A stretch of DNA of 64,000 nucleotides from Chryseobacterium sp. MYb7 (GTDB lineage: Bacteria > Bacteroidota > Bacteroidia > Flavobacteriales > Weeksellaceae), in the NCBI RefSeq assembly GCF_002979455.1, contig NZ_PCOU01000029.1, positions 1 through 64,000 on the forward strand, written 5' to 3'. The translations under genes and the position numbers were made by a program. Shown here piece by piece: positions 29,266 through 38,313 of this stretch (the stretch's first letter is position 1; every line of letters starts with the position of its first letter). Under the pieces are notes generated by a model. The model saw only the letters and a program-made list of their open reading frames with translations. It made no database searches and had not been told where the DNA came from.

Positions 29266-29867
29266 TCATTAAATTCAAATGAAACATATTGCATCTCAGA
29301 AAGCTTTTCTGAGATGCTTTCTTTTTGCGCAAGTTTCAAAGAGGCTGTCAGAATGCAGTTTTCATTCGCATCGAAATTCAAAACCTTAGCGTCAAATTTT
29401 GAAAGCAGAGTGAAGATGGTGTTCTGCTGATTGAAGTTAAACTGAATCTCAACTTCAGCTTCCAGTTCTCTGGTAATGATATTAGCTTCTTCCAGTGTGA
29501 TTTTTGCAGATTCCTTATAGGCCTTTACCAATCCTGAAACCCCCAGCTTGGTTCCGCCATAATAACGGACGACAATAACAAGAATATTTGTGATTTCATG
29601 AGCCAGCAGTTGGTTATAAATAGGTAATCCAGCACTTCCGGAGGGTTCACCATCATCATTGGCACGATAGTTTTCACCATTTAAACCCATTCTGAAGGCA
29701 TAGCAGTGGTGTGTAGCCTTTGGATGTTCTTCTCTCACTTTCTCCAGTGCACTCTTTAATTCTTTTTCATTGGTAACCGGGTAAGCAAATCCGATAAACT
29801 TGCTTCCTTTTTCTTTTAAAAGAGTATTTTCTATGGGTTTTTCTATGGTTTTGTACTCAAACGTCAT
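29262..29867 (-). CDS. IMPACT family protein (YigZ-like)
   Basis: A 201-residue protein with the UPF0029 N-terminal domain: KGSKFIGFAYPV, ATHHCYAFR, DDGEPSGSAGLPI and VVVRYYGGTKLGVSGL are family hallmarks. A C-terminal ferredoxin-like domain (DUF1949 type) follows. Eukaryotic IMPACT relates to translation control; the bacterial role is unclear. Confidence 0.93.
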   Translation of the reverse strand: MTFEYKTIEKPIENTLLKEKGSKFIGFAYPVTNEKELKSALEKVREEHPKATHHCYAFRMGLNGENYRANDDGEPSGSAGLPIYNQLLAHEITNILVIVVRYYGGTKLGVSGLVKAYKESAKITLEEANIITRELEAEVEIQFNFNQQNTIFTLLSKFDAKVLNFDANENCILTASLKLAQKESISEKLSEMQYVSFEFND

Positions 29868-29889
29868 TGGAGTTCCTGCTTTGTTTATG

Positions 29890-29897
29890 CAAAAATA
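29890..29897 (-). promoter_or_regulatory. -7 box upstream of the IMPACT-family gene
   Basis: Minus strand reads TATTTTTG (TAnnTTTG), 23 bases before the ATG. Confidence 0.45.
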
Positions 29898-29934
29898 TTA
29901 AATGCTTTACTATTCTGCATCATAATCATAAATT

Positions 29935-29957
29935 AAGCCGTCAAAATTTGACGGCTT
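29935..29957. terminator. Perfect inverted repeat after the GG-leader genes
   Basis: aagccgtcaaa / tttgacggctt forms an 11-bp stem just downstream of the gene ending at 29984. The better T-run is on the plus strand, so direction is uncertain. Confidence 0.5.
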
Positions 29958-29983
29958 ATCTTTTTTAATGTAAAATTAATCTC

Positions 29984-30166
29984 TTACATTACTTCTCCGC
30001 ACAGATCCATTGGGATCAGGCACATATAGCTTGTTGGACCACAGAAATCCTGAGGGCATCTGTCTCTACATCTTGTAGGCTCGCCATTAGGCAGCGTACA
30101 GGTTACAAAAATACCTCCTTTAATGGTTTTCATATTGGCTCTGGATACCTTTTTCAAATTTTTCAT
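29984..30166 (-). CDS. GG-leader bacteriocin-like peptide 1
   Basis: A 60-residue precursor with leader MKNLKKVSRANMKTIKGG, ending in the double-Gly site cleaved by peptidase-containing ABC transporters, and a Cys-rich core (six Cys). Chryseobacterium genomes carry many such bacteriocin-like precursors. No exporter or modification enzyme is in the window. It is tandem with a paralogue 28 bases upstream. Confidence 0.75.
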   Translation of the reverse strand: MKNLKKVSRANMKTIKGGIFVTCTLPNGEPTRCRDRCPQDFCGPTSYMCLIPMDLCGEVM

Positions 30167-30194
30167 GATAACATTTTTTGTTTGATTGATAATA

Positions 30195-30359
30195 TTAGCA
30201 TGGGAATGTTCCTTCTACCCAAGGTGGTGGGCAGCTCATACTTGAAGGAGTTGCACAGCAGTTTTGTAATGAAGGTGGATAGTAAGAACAGCATTGAGGA
30301 GCGATACCACCCTGAACTGTTTTCAAGTCCTGTCTTGAAACTTTCTTTAGATTTTTCAT
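30195..30359 (-). CDS. GG-leader bacteriocin-like peptide 2
   Basis: A 54-residue ORF below the usual length cut. The leader is MKNLKKVSRQDLKTVQGG, nearly identical to the next gene's leader; the core is different, rich in Cys (six) and Pro and ending GTFPC. Leader identity with divergent cores indicates tandem duplication followed by core diversification. ATG at 30359 sits 8 bases after an A-rich stretch. Confidence 0.8.
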   Translation of the reverse strand: MKNLKKVSRQDLKTVQGGIAPQCCSYYPPSLQNCCATPSSMSCPPPWVEGTFPC

Positions 30360-30424
30360 AGTATTAATTTTTTTTGTAAAACTAAAGTAAAGAAATTATT
30401 TCATTTGACGGTGATAAAATGGTT

Positions 30425-31450
30425 TTATTTTGCTCTAAAGAATGAAATTGTATTATCTCTGAATGTTTCAGTTTTTACAGCTGTATGGTTGAATTCCGGA
30501 GCTTTTGTTCCGTTTTCAAGCTTTAGGTTTTCATTTTTAATGATCATCGCTTCATCCCAAAGTTCAGCATTGATAAACTGCTGAAGGGTAAACCGGCCGC
30601 CTTCAATAATGACAGACTGTATCTGTTCTTTATACAAAGCTTCCATAAGTTCGGGCAGGAACTTATTCTTATCGATTTTAATGAATTGAATATGTCCTTC
30701 GGTGCCTTCCTTCATAGAATTTAAAACCAAGGTTTTTGCTTCAGTATTGTAAATATTAAAATGAGAAGGAACTTTTAAATCAAAATCAATCAGAATTCTT
30801 ACAGGGTTTACACCTTCAGCATTTCTTACCGTAAGACTTGGATTATCATGTAAAGCGGTTTGGGTTCCTACTAAAATAGCATGCTCGTCAGCTCTTAACT
30901 GATGAACAAACTGATTCACTAATGTATTGGAAACTGCGGTTGGTTTAAAATCTTTGTCCAGAAAACCATCACCGGATTCTGCCCATTTTAGAATGATATA
31001 AGGTCTTTTCTTTTCATGATAGGTGAAAAATCTTTTGTTCAGTTCAATACATTTTTTTTCAAGAATTCCTGAAATGGCTTCAATTCCTGCATCCTGAATA
31101 ATCTTCTTTCCTTTACCATTCACTTTATCATGGGAATCCATAGCGCCAATCACTACTTTTTTAAAGCCTAATTCTTTAATCTTTAAAGCGCAAGGCGGTG
31201 TTTTTCCATAGTGGGCACATGGTTCCAAAGACACGTAGATTGTAGACTCCGGAATAAGGTCTTTATTTTTAACGGAACTGATGGCATTAATCTCTGCATG
31301 ATTTTCTCCTGCTTTATGATGGTATCCTTCACCAATAATTTCTCCATTGTGTACGATCACACTTCCTACAAGAGGGTTGGGGTAAGTGTGGCCAAGGGCT
31401 TTTTGAGCCAGTTCGATACATCTTTTGATATAAAGTTCGTCGTTGTTCAT
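30425..31450 (-). CDS. ribD: Riboflavin biosynthesis deaminase/reductase
   Basis: The 341-residue bifunctional enzyme acts on the pyrimidine intermediate of riboflavin synthesis. The N-terminal deaminase has the zinc motifs NHAEINAI and EPCAHYGKTPPC. The C-terminal NADPH-dependent reductase has KWAESGDGF and IIEGGRFTLQQF. Full length for the family. It lies between the GG-leader peptides and the DUF349 gene. Confidence 0.95.
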   Translation of the reverse strand: MNNDELYIKRCIELAQKALGHTYPNPLVGSVIVHNGEIIGEGYHHKAGENHAEINAISSVKNKDLIPESTIYVSLEPCAHYGKTPPCALKIKELGFKKVVIGAMDSHDKVNGKGKKIIQDAGIEAISGILEKKCIELNKRFFTYHEKKRPYIILKWAESGDGFLDKDFKPTAVSNTLVNQFVHQLRADEHAILVGTQTALHDNPSLTVRNAEGVNPVRILIDFDLKVPSHFNIYNTEAKTLVLNSMKEGTEGHIQFIKIDKNKFLPELMEALYKEQIQSVIIEGGRFTLQQFINAELWDEAMIIKNENLKLENGTKAPEFNHTAVKTETFRDNTISFFRAK

Positions 31451-31467
31451 ATTGTATAAAAAGAAAA

Positions 31468-31495
31468 AGCGAAGACAAATTGCTTTGCTCCGCCT
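31468..31495 (-). terminator. Terminator of the DUF349 gene
   Basis: Stem agcgaag / ctttgct followed on the minus strand by a T-rich run, just downstream of the stop at 31515. Confidence 0.5.
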
Positions 31496-31514
31496 TTATT
31501 TATTTTGTTATGTA

Positions 31515-33317
31515 TTAGTCTCCGCTGATGATCGTGTGGAGATTTTGTTTCAATGTTTCCAGATGAGCTTTTTTCTCATCAATCGTATTGTAGGTATCTC
31601 TTAAAAGAGGGTTTTCTCTTGATGGTTTGTTGAAGAAAGAAAGGTTGTTTTCCAGTTTTACGATTTCTGCTTCAAGATCTGAGATTTGATTTTTGATCTT
31701 TCTTGCTTTATCGGTAAGCTGGTTTTCAGACAGACCTTCTTCTTTCAATTCAAGTTCATTGATCTTGTTTATTTTCAATTTCTCTCTTAATGTCTTGTTG
31801 AATTCAGAGTTGATTGAAATTTTATCTCTCGGAACTTTACCGATATTATTCCAAGAAGTTTTGATCTGTTCAATTTTTTCGATGCTGCCTTCTTCATTGG
31901 AAACTTCTTTCAGTTCATCAAGAAGCGCTTTTTTGTTCTTGTAGTTTTCCTTCCAGTTGTCGGTAGAAGTATTACTTTTCTCTCTGTAGTTATTGAAAAA
32001 CGCGTTACAAGCATCACGGAATTCATCCCAGATTTTATTAGTCATACTCTTTGGAACATGGCCTATTTTTTTCCAGTCTTCCTGTAGTTTTTTGAATAAC
32101 GGAACGGCAATATCCCATTCTTCGTTGTTCATATTATCCTGTGCAGTCTGGATCAGTTTTAATTTTTCTTCAAGATTGGCCTGCTGAGATCCTTTCAACG
32201 ATTTGTAATAGTTGTTTTTCGTTGTATTGAAACCTCTCAGGGTTGTTTTGAAATCATTCCAGTTTTGATTGGATAATTTTCTTGGTACACTTCCCGTTTT
32301 TAAGAATTCAGAACGTAGATCTTCAACTCTTTTGATGGCATTTTGCCAGTAGTTGTGATTAGGAGTTTCTGATGGCTCAGAAAGTTTCTTGATTTCAGCA
32401 ATGATCTCGTTTTTCTTTTCAAGATTTACACCCTGTTCTTTTTCAATAGATGCGGAAAGTTCAGATTTTCTTTCGTGAATTTTGTTGGAAATCTCTTTGA
32501 ATTCTTCCCATGTTTTCTCACGAAATTCTTCTGCTACAGGCTCAGCTTCTTCTTTCCAAAGTTTATGAAGGTACTGAAGCTCATTTAAAGCTTTCTGAAT
32601 CACCGGTTCATTTTCCAGTTCTTTAGCGCGGGCAATAATATGCTCTCTTTTTTCAAGATTATGGCTGTACTCTTGCTCCAGGAATTCTTTGTTTAGATCC
32701 AGCATCTGATAAAATTGATTCAGGTGGTGAAAATAATTATTGTTAAGAATTTTGAATTCAGATTTGGCAACCTGTCCGGCTTTTGACCATTCTTCTTTAA
32801 TTTCACGGATGGATTTGAAAAGGTTGATTCCCGGTTCGGAACTTGTGTATAGATTTTTAAGTCTTTCGATAATGCTTTGACGGTGCTCAAGATTTTTCTT
32901 CTGCTCTTCTTCCTGTCCTTTCTGGAAATCGTCATGCTTTTCTCTGAAAATATTAACCAAAGCAGAATATTTAGCTTGAGAAGGATGTTCATAGCTGAAG
33001 CTTTCAACAGGGTTTCCTCCTTCTATATATTCATGTTTTTTATCCTCCACTTCATCATGAATATAATGACTTGCTTTCTCTTTCAGCTGGCTGAATCTTT
33101 TGAAGTTTTCACCTGCGTTGGGAGTGTTGATGATTTTTTCCATTTCCTTTAAAGCATCAGCAAGGGAAATTTCTTCCTCTTCATGTTCTTCCACGTGCTC
33201 TGTATCCTCTTCATGTTGGTTTGCATCATGAGAAACTGCGTTTTCTGATGGGTCCTGAGATACTTCGTTAGGAATTTTCTTTTCTTCGTTTTCAGAAAGA
33301 TTGTTTTCTGTAGTCAT
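31515..33317 (-). CDS. DUF349-repeat protein
   Basis: A 600-residue, strongly charged, mainly helical protein with at least five repeats of about 70 residues containing W..wk.iG.vp (for example LQEDWKKIGHVPKSM, IKTSWNNIGKVPRDK), which define DUF349. The N-terminus is acidic and rich in Glu/His. C-terminal residues 520-600 look coiled-coil. Cytoplasmic; function not established. Confidence 0.9.
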   Translation of the reverse strand: MTTENNLSENEEKKIPNEVSQDPSENAVSHDANQHEEDTEHVEEHEEEEISLADALKEMEKIINTPNAGENFKRFSQLKEKASHYIHDEVEDKKHEYIEGGNPVESFSYEHPSQAKYSALVNIFREKHDDFQKGQEEEQKKNLEHRQSIIERLKNLYTSSEPGINLFKSIREIKEEWSKAGQVAKSEFKILNNNYFHHLNQFYQMLDLNKEFLEQEYSHNLEKREHIIARAKELENEPVIQKALNELQYLHKLWKEEAEPVAEEFREKTWEEFKEISNKIHERKSELSASIEKEQGVNLEKKNEIIAEIKKLSEPSETPNHNYWQNAIKRVEDLRSEFLKTGSVPRKLSNQNWNDFKTTLRGFNTTKNNYYKSLKGSQQANLEEKLKLIQTAQDNMNNEEWDIAVPLFKKLQEDWKKIGHVPKSMTNKIWDEFRDACNAFFNNYREKSNTSTDNWKENYKNKKALLDELKEVSNEEGSIEKIEQIKTSWNNIGKVPRDKISINSEFNKTLREKLKINKINELELKEEGLSENQLTDKARKIKNQISDLEAEIVKLENNLSFFNKPSRENPLLRDTYNTIDEKKAHLETLKQNLHTIISGD

Positions 33318-33391
33318 AGCAAATCTTTTATGTGAGTGGCGTTAATATCCTTTATATATAGCTTTAAGGCCAATTAAAGTACTAATTTATG

Positions 33392-34129
33392 TTATTTTTT
33401 TTGAAAATTCCAAATTTCCCAAGCTTTTTCTGCTTGTTGTTCAAGCATATAATATCCGTTGACTGTCTTTGCTCCTTTTTCAGAGGCATTGATGATGAAT
33501 TGGGTGTAATTAGGATTGTAAATCAGATCAATAACCAGATGCTCAGAAGAAAGTCCGTCAAAAGGAAAATTAAGACAGTCTTTAACATTTGGAAAAGTAC
33601 CTACTGGTGTACATTGAATGATTATTTTATGTTCTGCAACAGTTTCTTTATCCAGGTTTTCAAAGTTGATTTCAGTACTTCTGGAAATTGTTATAGAAGG
33701 AATGTTGTGTTTATCCAATGCATATTTGACAGCTTTGGCAGCCCCTCCATTTCCCAGAATAAGTGCCTTGTCCTGTGAAGGTGTTTTGTGCAAAAGCAAG
33801 GTCTTTTCAAATCCGAAAGCATCGGTATTATAACCTTTTTTTTTGCCATCCTGAATAAGAACACAATTCACAGCACCTATTTTTTCTGCTTCATCGCTTA
33901 ACTCATCAAGATAATCAATTATTTTCTCTTTATAAGGAATGGTAACATTGAATCCTAGAAGTTCCGGAGAAGAAAAAAGGTTTTCCACTTCATTGATTTC
34001 TTTCAGATCAAAAATATCGTAAGAGAAGTTTTTCAGCATAAGCTTTTGAAACTTATTTTCGAAGAATTTTTTAGAAAAAGAATAAGAAATATTTCGTCCT
34101 ATCAATCCTAATTTTTTATTGGAATCCAT
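33392..34129 (-). CDS. aroE: Shikimate dehydrogenase
   Basis: The 245-residue enzyme reduces 3-dehydroshikimate with NADPH in aromatic amino acid synthesis. It shows ISYSFSKKFFE (shikimate-binding Ser), GFNVTIPYKEKI (catalytic Lys), NTDAFGFEK (Asp) and LGNGGAAKAV (NADP loop). Length is slightly short but normal for Bacteroidetes. Confidence 0.94.
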   Translation of the reverse strand: MDSNKKLGLIGRNISYSFSKKFFENKFQKLMLKNFSYDIFDLKEINEVENLFSSPELLGFNVTIPYKEKIIDYLDELSDEAEKIGAVNCVLIQDGKKKGYNTDAFGFEKTLLLHKTPSQDKALILGNGGAAKAVKYALDKHNIPSITISRSTEINFENLDKETVAEHKIIIQCTPVGTFPNVKDCLNFPFDGLSSEHLVIDLIYNPNYTQFIINASEKGAKTVNGYYMLEQQAEKAWEIWNFQKK

Positions 34130-34147
34130 AGATCAAAAATAAAAAAA

Positions 34148-34168
34148 AGACCGGATAAATCCGGCCTT
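34148..34168 (-). terminator. Terminator of the endonuclease gene
   Basis: Stem aggccgga / tccggtct with an 8-base T run on the minus strand, 24 bases past the stop at 34192. Confidence 0.7.
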
Positions 34169-34191
34169 TGATTTGAAATATTTTTTAATAA

Positions 34192-35982
34192 TTAATCTAC
34201 AATAAATTTAGTAGAGAAATTATCTGTTTTCAGAATGTAAGTTCCTTTTACAAGACCTTTAAGGTTGATTTTATTTGAATGTCTGAAAGGATTTGAGATC
34301 GTTTCAATCAATTTTCCGGAAAGATCATAGATATCAGCTTTTGAAACTTTGCTCAGGTTTTCTCCTTTTACAAATAGCTCATTATTTCTTACCGGGTTAG
34401 GGTAGATGGTGAATTCTGATTTGTCTTTTTTAGTTTCCAAGGTTGCCAATGAAGTAGCGCACGTCCAGCTAAGGTCATCCATAGCAACTCTGTCATTGTT
34501 TGGATTTACAATTTTAATAGTAACATCACCACTTACATTTACATTTATCGGAGTTGTTGTTACGGTAGTGCTGTAAGGAATAGTTCCAACCACAACATCA
34601 TTTACTAAGACATTTAGGCTGCCATTATTCCCGCTGTACTTTCTTTGGGTTGTCAATGTTAATGTCTGAACTCCTCCTGAAATAACGGAACTTGTTAAAA
34701 TCCCTTTTTGAGTACAAACTGCTTTGCCATTGATGGTTTCGTCAGTTCTTGCTAATGTAGCGGTCCATGTTATATTGTTGTTTGTCCATGTTCTTGTTGC
34801 ATATTGAGATGCTAATGATGATCCATCCAACATTGTGCTGAAGTCTTCAGTTCCACAGCTTCCGCCTCCTGCGGGTCCGTCAAGAGTAGTTTCAGTAGCA
34901 GTTGTGCTTTGTGGAGAAGAGTTTCCTGCAGCGTCTTTCGCAATTACATAGAATGTATATTGAGTCAATGGAGATAATCCTGATACAACAGTAGAAGTAG
35001 TTGTACCTGAAACGGTAGCTCTTAGAGTACCATTTCCATAAACCTGATAAGAAGTTACTCCTATATTGTCAGTAGCAGCTGTCCAGCTTACTGCGATAGA
35101 GTTTGAAGTAGGATTGTTGGCCACAATGTTTGTTGCAGCTGTTGGTGCCTGTGTATCTACAACCGGAGTCCCCCAGATTTGGGCAACATATTCTGGATGG
35201 TCAATAAATGGATTTCTGTTTCCCTGGTAGGTATAAGAAGCGTTGTTTCTTGCAATTTCTTCCGGAGATACAGGATCCATTGCATTCCAAGCTAAATATT
35301 GATTCAAAGCCCAAGCCTGTAGCCCTGGAAATGCTGTATTTCCAAGCATTCCCCCTGAAGTGAAACCTTGAAGTTTATCTTCATATCTTGTTACAAAATA
35401 CAGGATCATTCTGGCAACGTCTCCTTTAAAAGCATCGATAGGTTCAAATACAGTACCTGAATAGCCTGGAGAAACTGAAGTACCTAGTTTAGATTGGTTC
35501 TGAGATAAATAGGAAACATTGCTTCCGACAACTCCAAATGGGTAGTCAGATCTGATTCCATTAACCTTTCCATCTACTGCACGGATAAAATGAATATCTG
35601 AAACCATTGGAGAGTCCTCATTAAATAAACTTTGAGGAATAATGTGTTCTCTATTGTAGCAACTTCCTTCACCTGAATAGTTTCCACATTGATTGGTGAT
35701 GGGAGTGTAATTATAGGGATCAGGTCCATTTGGCTTTTCAGAATATATGTCTAGAATTGTACCATCATTTTCGTAAAAATAATCACGATCTGTAGTAAGA
35801 TAGCCAGTCCATAAACCTCCATACCCATGATCTACATGTCCATTGGTAATAATAATTTTAAGAGCTGTTTTAAGAGCTGCTCCTGATAAACCTGCTGCTG
35901 GAGTGTAATAATCTGCTGGTGCCTGTGCAAAGCCACCAATAAATATTATACTTAACAGGAAAAAAGATAAAATTCGTTTCAT
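34192..35982 (-). CDS. Secreted endonuclease I with Fn3 and T9SS tail
   Basis: The 596-residue exported nuclease has a signal peptide ending GGFAQAP, then an endonuclease I (EndA/NucM) domain with CYNREHIIPQSLFNE (catalytic His), DIHFIRAVDGKVNGIRSDYPFG and ARMILYFVTRYED. A fibronectin type III domain (about 280-370) and a beta-sandwich follow. Residues about 520-596 form a type IX secretion sorting domain (FTIYPNPVRNNELFV ... GTYILKTDNFSTKFIVD). It is likely released or surface-attached to degrade nucleic acids. Confidence 0.9.
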   Translation of the reverse strand: MKRILSFFLLSIIFIGGFAQAPADYYTPAAGLSGAALKTALKIIITNGHVDHGYGGLWTGYLTTDRDYFYENDGTILDIYSEKPNGPDPYNYTPITNQCGNYSGEGSCYNREHIIPQSLFNEDSPMVSDIHFIRAVDGKVNGIRSDYPFGVVGSNVSYLSQNQSKLGTSVSPGYSGTVFEPIDAFKGDVARMILYFVTRYEDKLQGFTSGGMLGNTAFPGLQAWALNQYLAWNAMDPVSPEEIARNNASYTYQGNRNPFIDHPEYVAQIWGTPVVDTQAPTAATNIVANNPTSNSIAVSWTAATDNIGVTSYQVYGNGTLRATVSGTTTSTVVSGLSPLTQYTFYVIAKDAAGNSSPQSTTATETTLDGPAGGGSCGTEDFSTMLDGSSLASQYATRTWTNNNITWTATLARTDETINGKAVCTQKGILTSSVISGGVQTLTLTTQRKYSGNNGSLNVLVNDVVVGTIPYSTTVTTTPINVNVSGDVTIKIVNPNNDRVAMDDLSWTCATSLATLETKKDKSEFTIYPNPVRNNELFVKGENLSKVSKADIYDLSGKLIETISNPFRHSNKINLKGLVKGTYILKTDNFSTKFIVD

Positions 35983-36062
35983 TTCTTTAAAATTGGGGCG
36001 TAAAGGTACAAAAAAATGAAAACGAGATATATTAATTTAATGTAATATATAAACTTAAGATA

Positions 36063-37268
36063 TTAGTTTTTAGTAATGTATTCTTTACTGATTTTTGAAA
36101 AGAACCATGAAATCGTGAATCCAAATAGGGAAGCAGTAAGCGCCACAATAAAGTAATTTTTCCCTACAATTTTTACCGGGAAAGGCAGAACTTCATTAGC
36201 TCTGAAGAATTCAGTATAAAGCTGGAAATAACAAAGTGCCGTTCCAAGAATCAATCCTGTGATTACTCCGGAAACAACAATTAATAATCCGGTGTAGAAG
36301 TAGGTCATTCTTAAATGGCTTAAAGGAAAGCCGAGAGATATCAAAGATTTTGCCTGTTCCTTTTTATCAAGTTGAAGAATAATGATGGCTCCGGCAAGAT
36401 TAAAGGTGGTAATGAAGATTACCAACGCAAAAATCAGGTAGATGAATAGTTTTTCTGTATTGATCATTTTCCAGAAAGCAGCATTTTCTTCTTCCTTAGT
36501 TTTGATCTCTATGCTTTTTCCCAGAGAAGAAAGCAGGCTTTGCTTTACAGCATCTGCATTCTCAGGATTTTTTAATTTAATAACAATCTGGTAAGCTGAT
36601 TTTTTTGGTAAGCTGAGCAATTCCTCTGTAAGTTCAATGGGAGAAATGATATAACTGTCCAATTGATCTTTTCCGGGGAAAATACCTGTTACTAAAATAT
36701 CTTTTTTATTATAAATATCTTCCTCCTTATTGATGATTCCTGTTCCTGGCTTCGGCATGAATACCGTTGCATAATGATTGGAAGAATCCACAGGAATAGA
36801 AAGTCTGTTGTCCAGACTGTTTTCCATCAATACTTCATTAGAATATTTGAAACTTGGATAGGTTCCGTAAAATACTTCTTTATTGATTGGATTTACCTTG
36901 ATGTAAGCAGAATCAACACCTCTTAAATAAGCAATATCACCTTTTCCGTTGAAGCTGATGTATACTTTTTCTTCAATAACACGGGAGAAGCTGCTGATTT
37001 CTTTATTACTGCCCAGCACTTTATTAACATTATCCAGATTTTTAATAGTTTTTCCGGAAACACTTTTTAAAGTAAGGTCTGCATGAAGATTTGAAATAAG
37101 GTCTTTGTTCAGGTCTTCAAGCCCTGAAAAAACGGAAATAATGACGAACATTGCAGCCACAGCAACCGTCATGGCACCTACAGACAGCCACGTAATGAAC
37201 GTGACAGCAGTACTGCCTTTTTTAGCCAAAAGGTATCTGGATGCTATGTAAAATGCAATATTCTTCAA
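36063..37268 (-). CDS. FtsX-like ABC transporter permease (LolC/E type)
   Basis: The 401-residue inner-membrane permease has N-terminal IASRYLLAKKG...FITWLSVGAMTVAVAAMFVIISVFSGLE, a long periplasmic MacB-like domain and three C-terminal segments. This is the layout of LolC/LolE lipoprotein-release permeases. No ATPase gene is adjacent. It starts 3 bases after rbfA. Confidence 0.85.
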   Translation of the reverse strand: MKNIAFYIASRYLLAKKGSTAVTFITWLSVGAMTVAVAAMFVIISVFSGLEDLNKDLISNLHADLTLKSVSGKTIKNLDNVNKVLGSNKEISSFSRVIEEKVYISFNGKGDIAYLRGVDSAYIKVNPINKEVFYGTYPSFKYSNEVLMENSLDNRLSIPVDSSNHYATVFMPKPGTGIINKEEDIYNKKDILVTGIFPGKDQLDSYIISPIELTEELLSLPKKSAYQIVIKLKNPENADAVKQSLLSSLGKSIEIKTKEEENAAFWKMINTEKLFIYLIFALVIFITTFNLAGAIIILQLDKKEQAKSLISLGFPLSHLRMTYFYTGLLIVVSGVITGLILGTALCYFQLYTEFFRANEVLPFPVKIVGKNYFIVALTASLFGFTISWFFSKISKEYITKN

Positions 37269-37271
37269 GAT

Positions 37272-37631
37272 CTATAAAACAGGATTGTCGCCTTCGCCTC
37301 TTAATTCTCTTTCCAGTTTTTCAACATCATCAAGAGCGGTATCCAGATAAAAGTTAAGTTGTGGAATGATACGTACCTGTTTTGCCATTTTCTGGCCAAT
37401 GAAGTTTCTGTACTGAGGTTTGTTTTCTTCAATCTCCTTCATCACAGCGGTGCGGAATTCCTGCGGGAAAATGCTTAAATAAATTTTAGCAATTCCTAGG
37501 TCAGCAGTTACTTTTACATCTGAAACAGATACTAATATGCTCTGTTTGCTTTCTGAAGCCTGTTTGCGGAAAAGCTCTGCGAAGTCTTCCTGAATAATCT
37601 GTGCTACTTTTCTTTGTCTGTTACTTTCCAT
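37272..37631 (-). CDS. rbfA: Ribosome-binding factor A
   Basis: The 119-residue KH-like protein assists late maturation of the 30S subunit. The N-terminus RQRKVAQIIQEDFAELF, the SVSDVKVTADLGIAKIYLS core and the C-terminal LNFYLDTALDDVEKLE match RbfA. Confidence 0.92.
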   Translation of the reverse strand: MESNRQRKVAQIIQEDFAELFRKQASESKQSILVSVSDVKVTADLGIAKIYLSIFPQEFRTAVMKEIEENKPQYRNFIGQKMAKQVRIIPQLNFYLDTALDDVEKLERELRGEGDNPVL

Positions 37632-37639
37632 AATTTCTG

Positions 37640-37647
37640 CAAATTTA
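37640..37647 (-). promoter_or_regulatory. -7 box upstream of rbfA
   Basis: Minus strand reads TAAATTTG (TAnnTTTG), nine bases before the start codon. Confidence 0.4.
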
Positions 37648-37725
37648 GTACTTTTGTTTGAATTGATACTTTGAAATTCAACTGGAGTATCAAATTTACG
37701 ATTTAATTATATCTATATAGTATTT

Positions 37726-38124
37726 ATGAAGCTAGAACATATTGGTATTGCTGTAAAGTCTTTAGGTTTTTCTGATGAACTTTTTGCCAAATTATTAGGA
37801 AAAGAATCCTATAAAAAAGAAACTGTGGAAAGAGAAGGGGTTGTAACCTCTTTTTATGAAACAGGGGAGAGTAAAATTGAGCTTTTAGAAGCTAGTAATC
37901 CCGAAAGTCCAATCTCAAAATTCATTGATAAAAAGGGAGAAGGCATCCATCATCTGGCATTTGGAGTTGAAAATATCCTGAAAGAAGTAGAAAGATTAAA
38001 AAAAGAGGGATTTCAATTTATCTCTGAAGAACCGAAAGAAGGTGCTGATAACAAATTAGTTGTATTCCTTCATCCAAAGTCGACAAACGGTGTGCTGGTA
38101 GAACTTTGCCAAGAAAAGCAATAA
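37726..38124 (+). CDS. mce: Methylmalonyl-CoA epimerase
   Basis: The 132-residue VOC-fold metalloenzyme interconverts methylmalonyl-CoA epimers in propionate metabolism. LEHIGIAVKSL (metal His), GEGIHHLAFGVENI (His) and NGVLVELCQ (Glu) supply the metal ligands. Divergent from rbfA. Confidence 0.9.
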   Translation: MKLEHIGIAVKSLGFSDELFAKLLGKESYKKETVEREGVVTSFYETGESKIELLEASNPESPISKFIDKKGEGIHHLAFGVENILKEVERLKKEGFQFISEEPKEGADNKLVVFLHPKSTNGVLVELCQEKQ

Positions 38125-38151
38125 AAAATTTTGTAGTGAAAGAAATTTTAC

Positions 38152-38159
38152 TATTTTTG
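38152..38159 (+). promoter_or_regulatory. Promoter of tRNA-Met
   Basis: TATTTTTG -7 box with TTG at 38131-38133, 18 bases upstream, and the tRNA starting 27 bases after the box. Confidence 0.55.
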
Positions 38160-38186
38160 CAAACACAAAATTTAACCAAGTTTTGA

Positions 38187-38260
38187 GGTCCTATAGCTCA
38201 GTTGGTTAGAGCACCTGACTCATAATCAGGTGGTCCCTGGTTCGAGCCCAGGTGGGACCA
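38187..38260 (+). tRNA. tRNA-Met (CAT), elongator type
   Basis: Full cloverleaf with a 7-bp acceptor ggtccta/tgggacc (one G-U), a TAGCTCAGTTGGTTAGAGC D arm, anticodon loop CTCATAA (CAT) and T stem cctgg/ccagg. The G1-C72 pair excludes initiator tRNA. tRNA-Ile2 with modified CAT is the alternative. It is a well-paired housekeeping tRNA that contrasts with the aberrant array at 57-59 kb. Confidence 0.93.
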
Positions 38261-38268
38261 CAGAAAAT

Positions 38269-38300
38269 CAACCGCTTACAGAAAAGGAAGCGGTTTTTTA
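38269..38300 (+). terminator. Terminator after tRNA-Met
   Basis: Stem aaccgctt / aagcggtt followed by a T run. Confidence 0.8.
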
Positions 38301-38313
38301 TTTTTAAACATGC

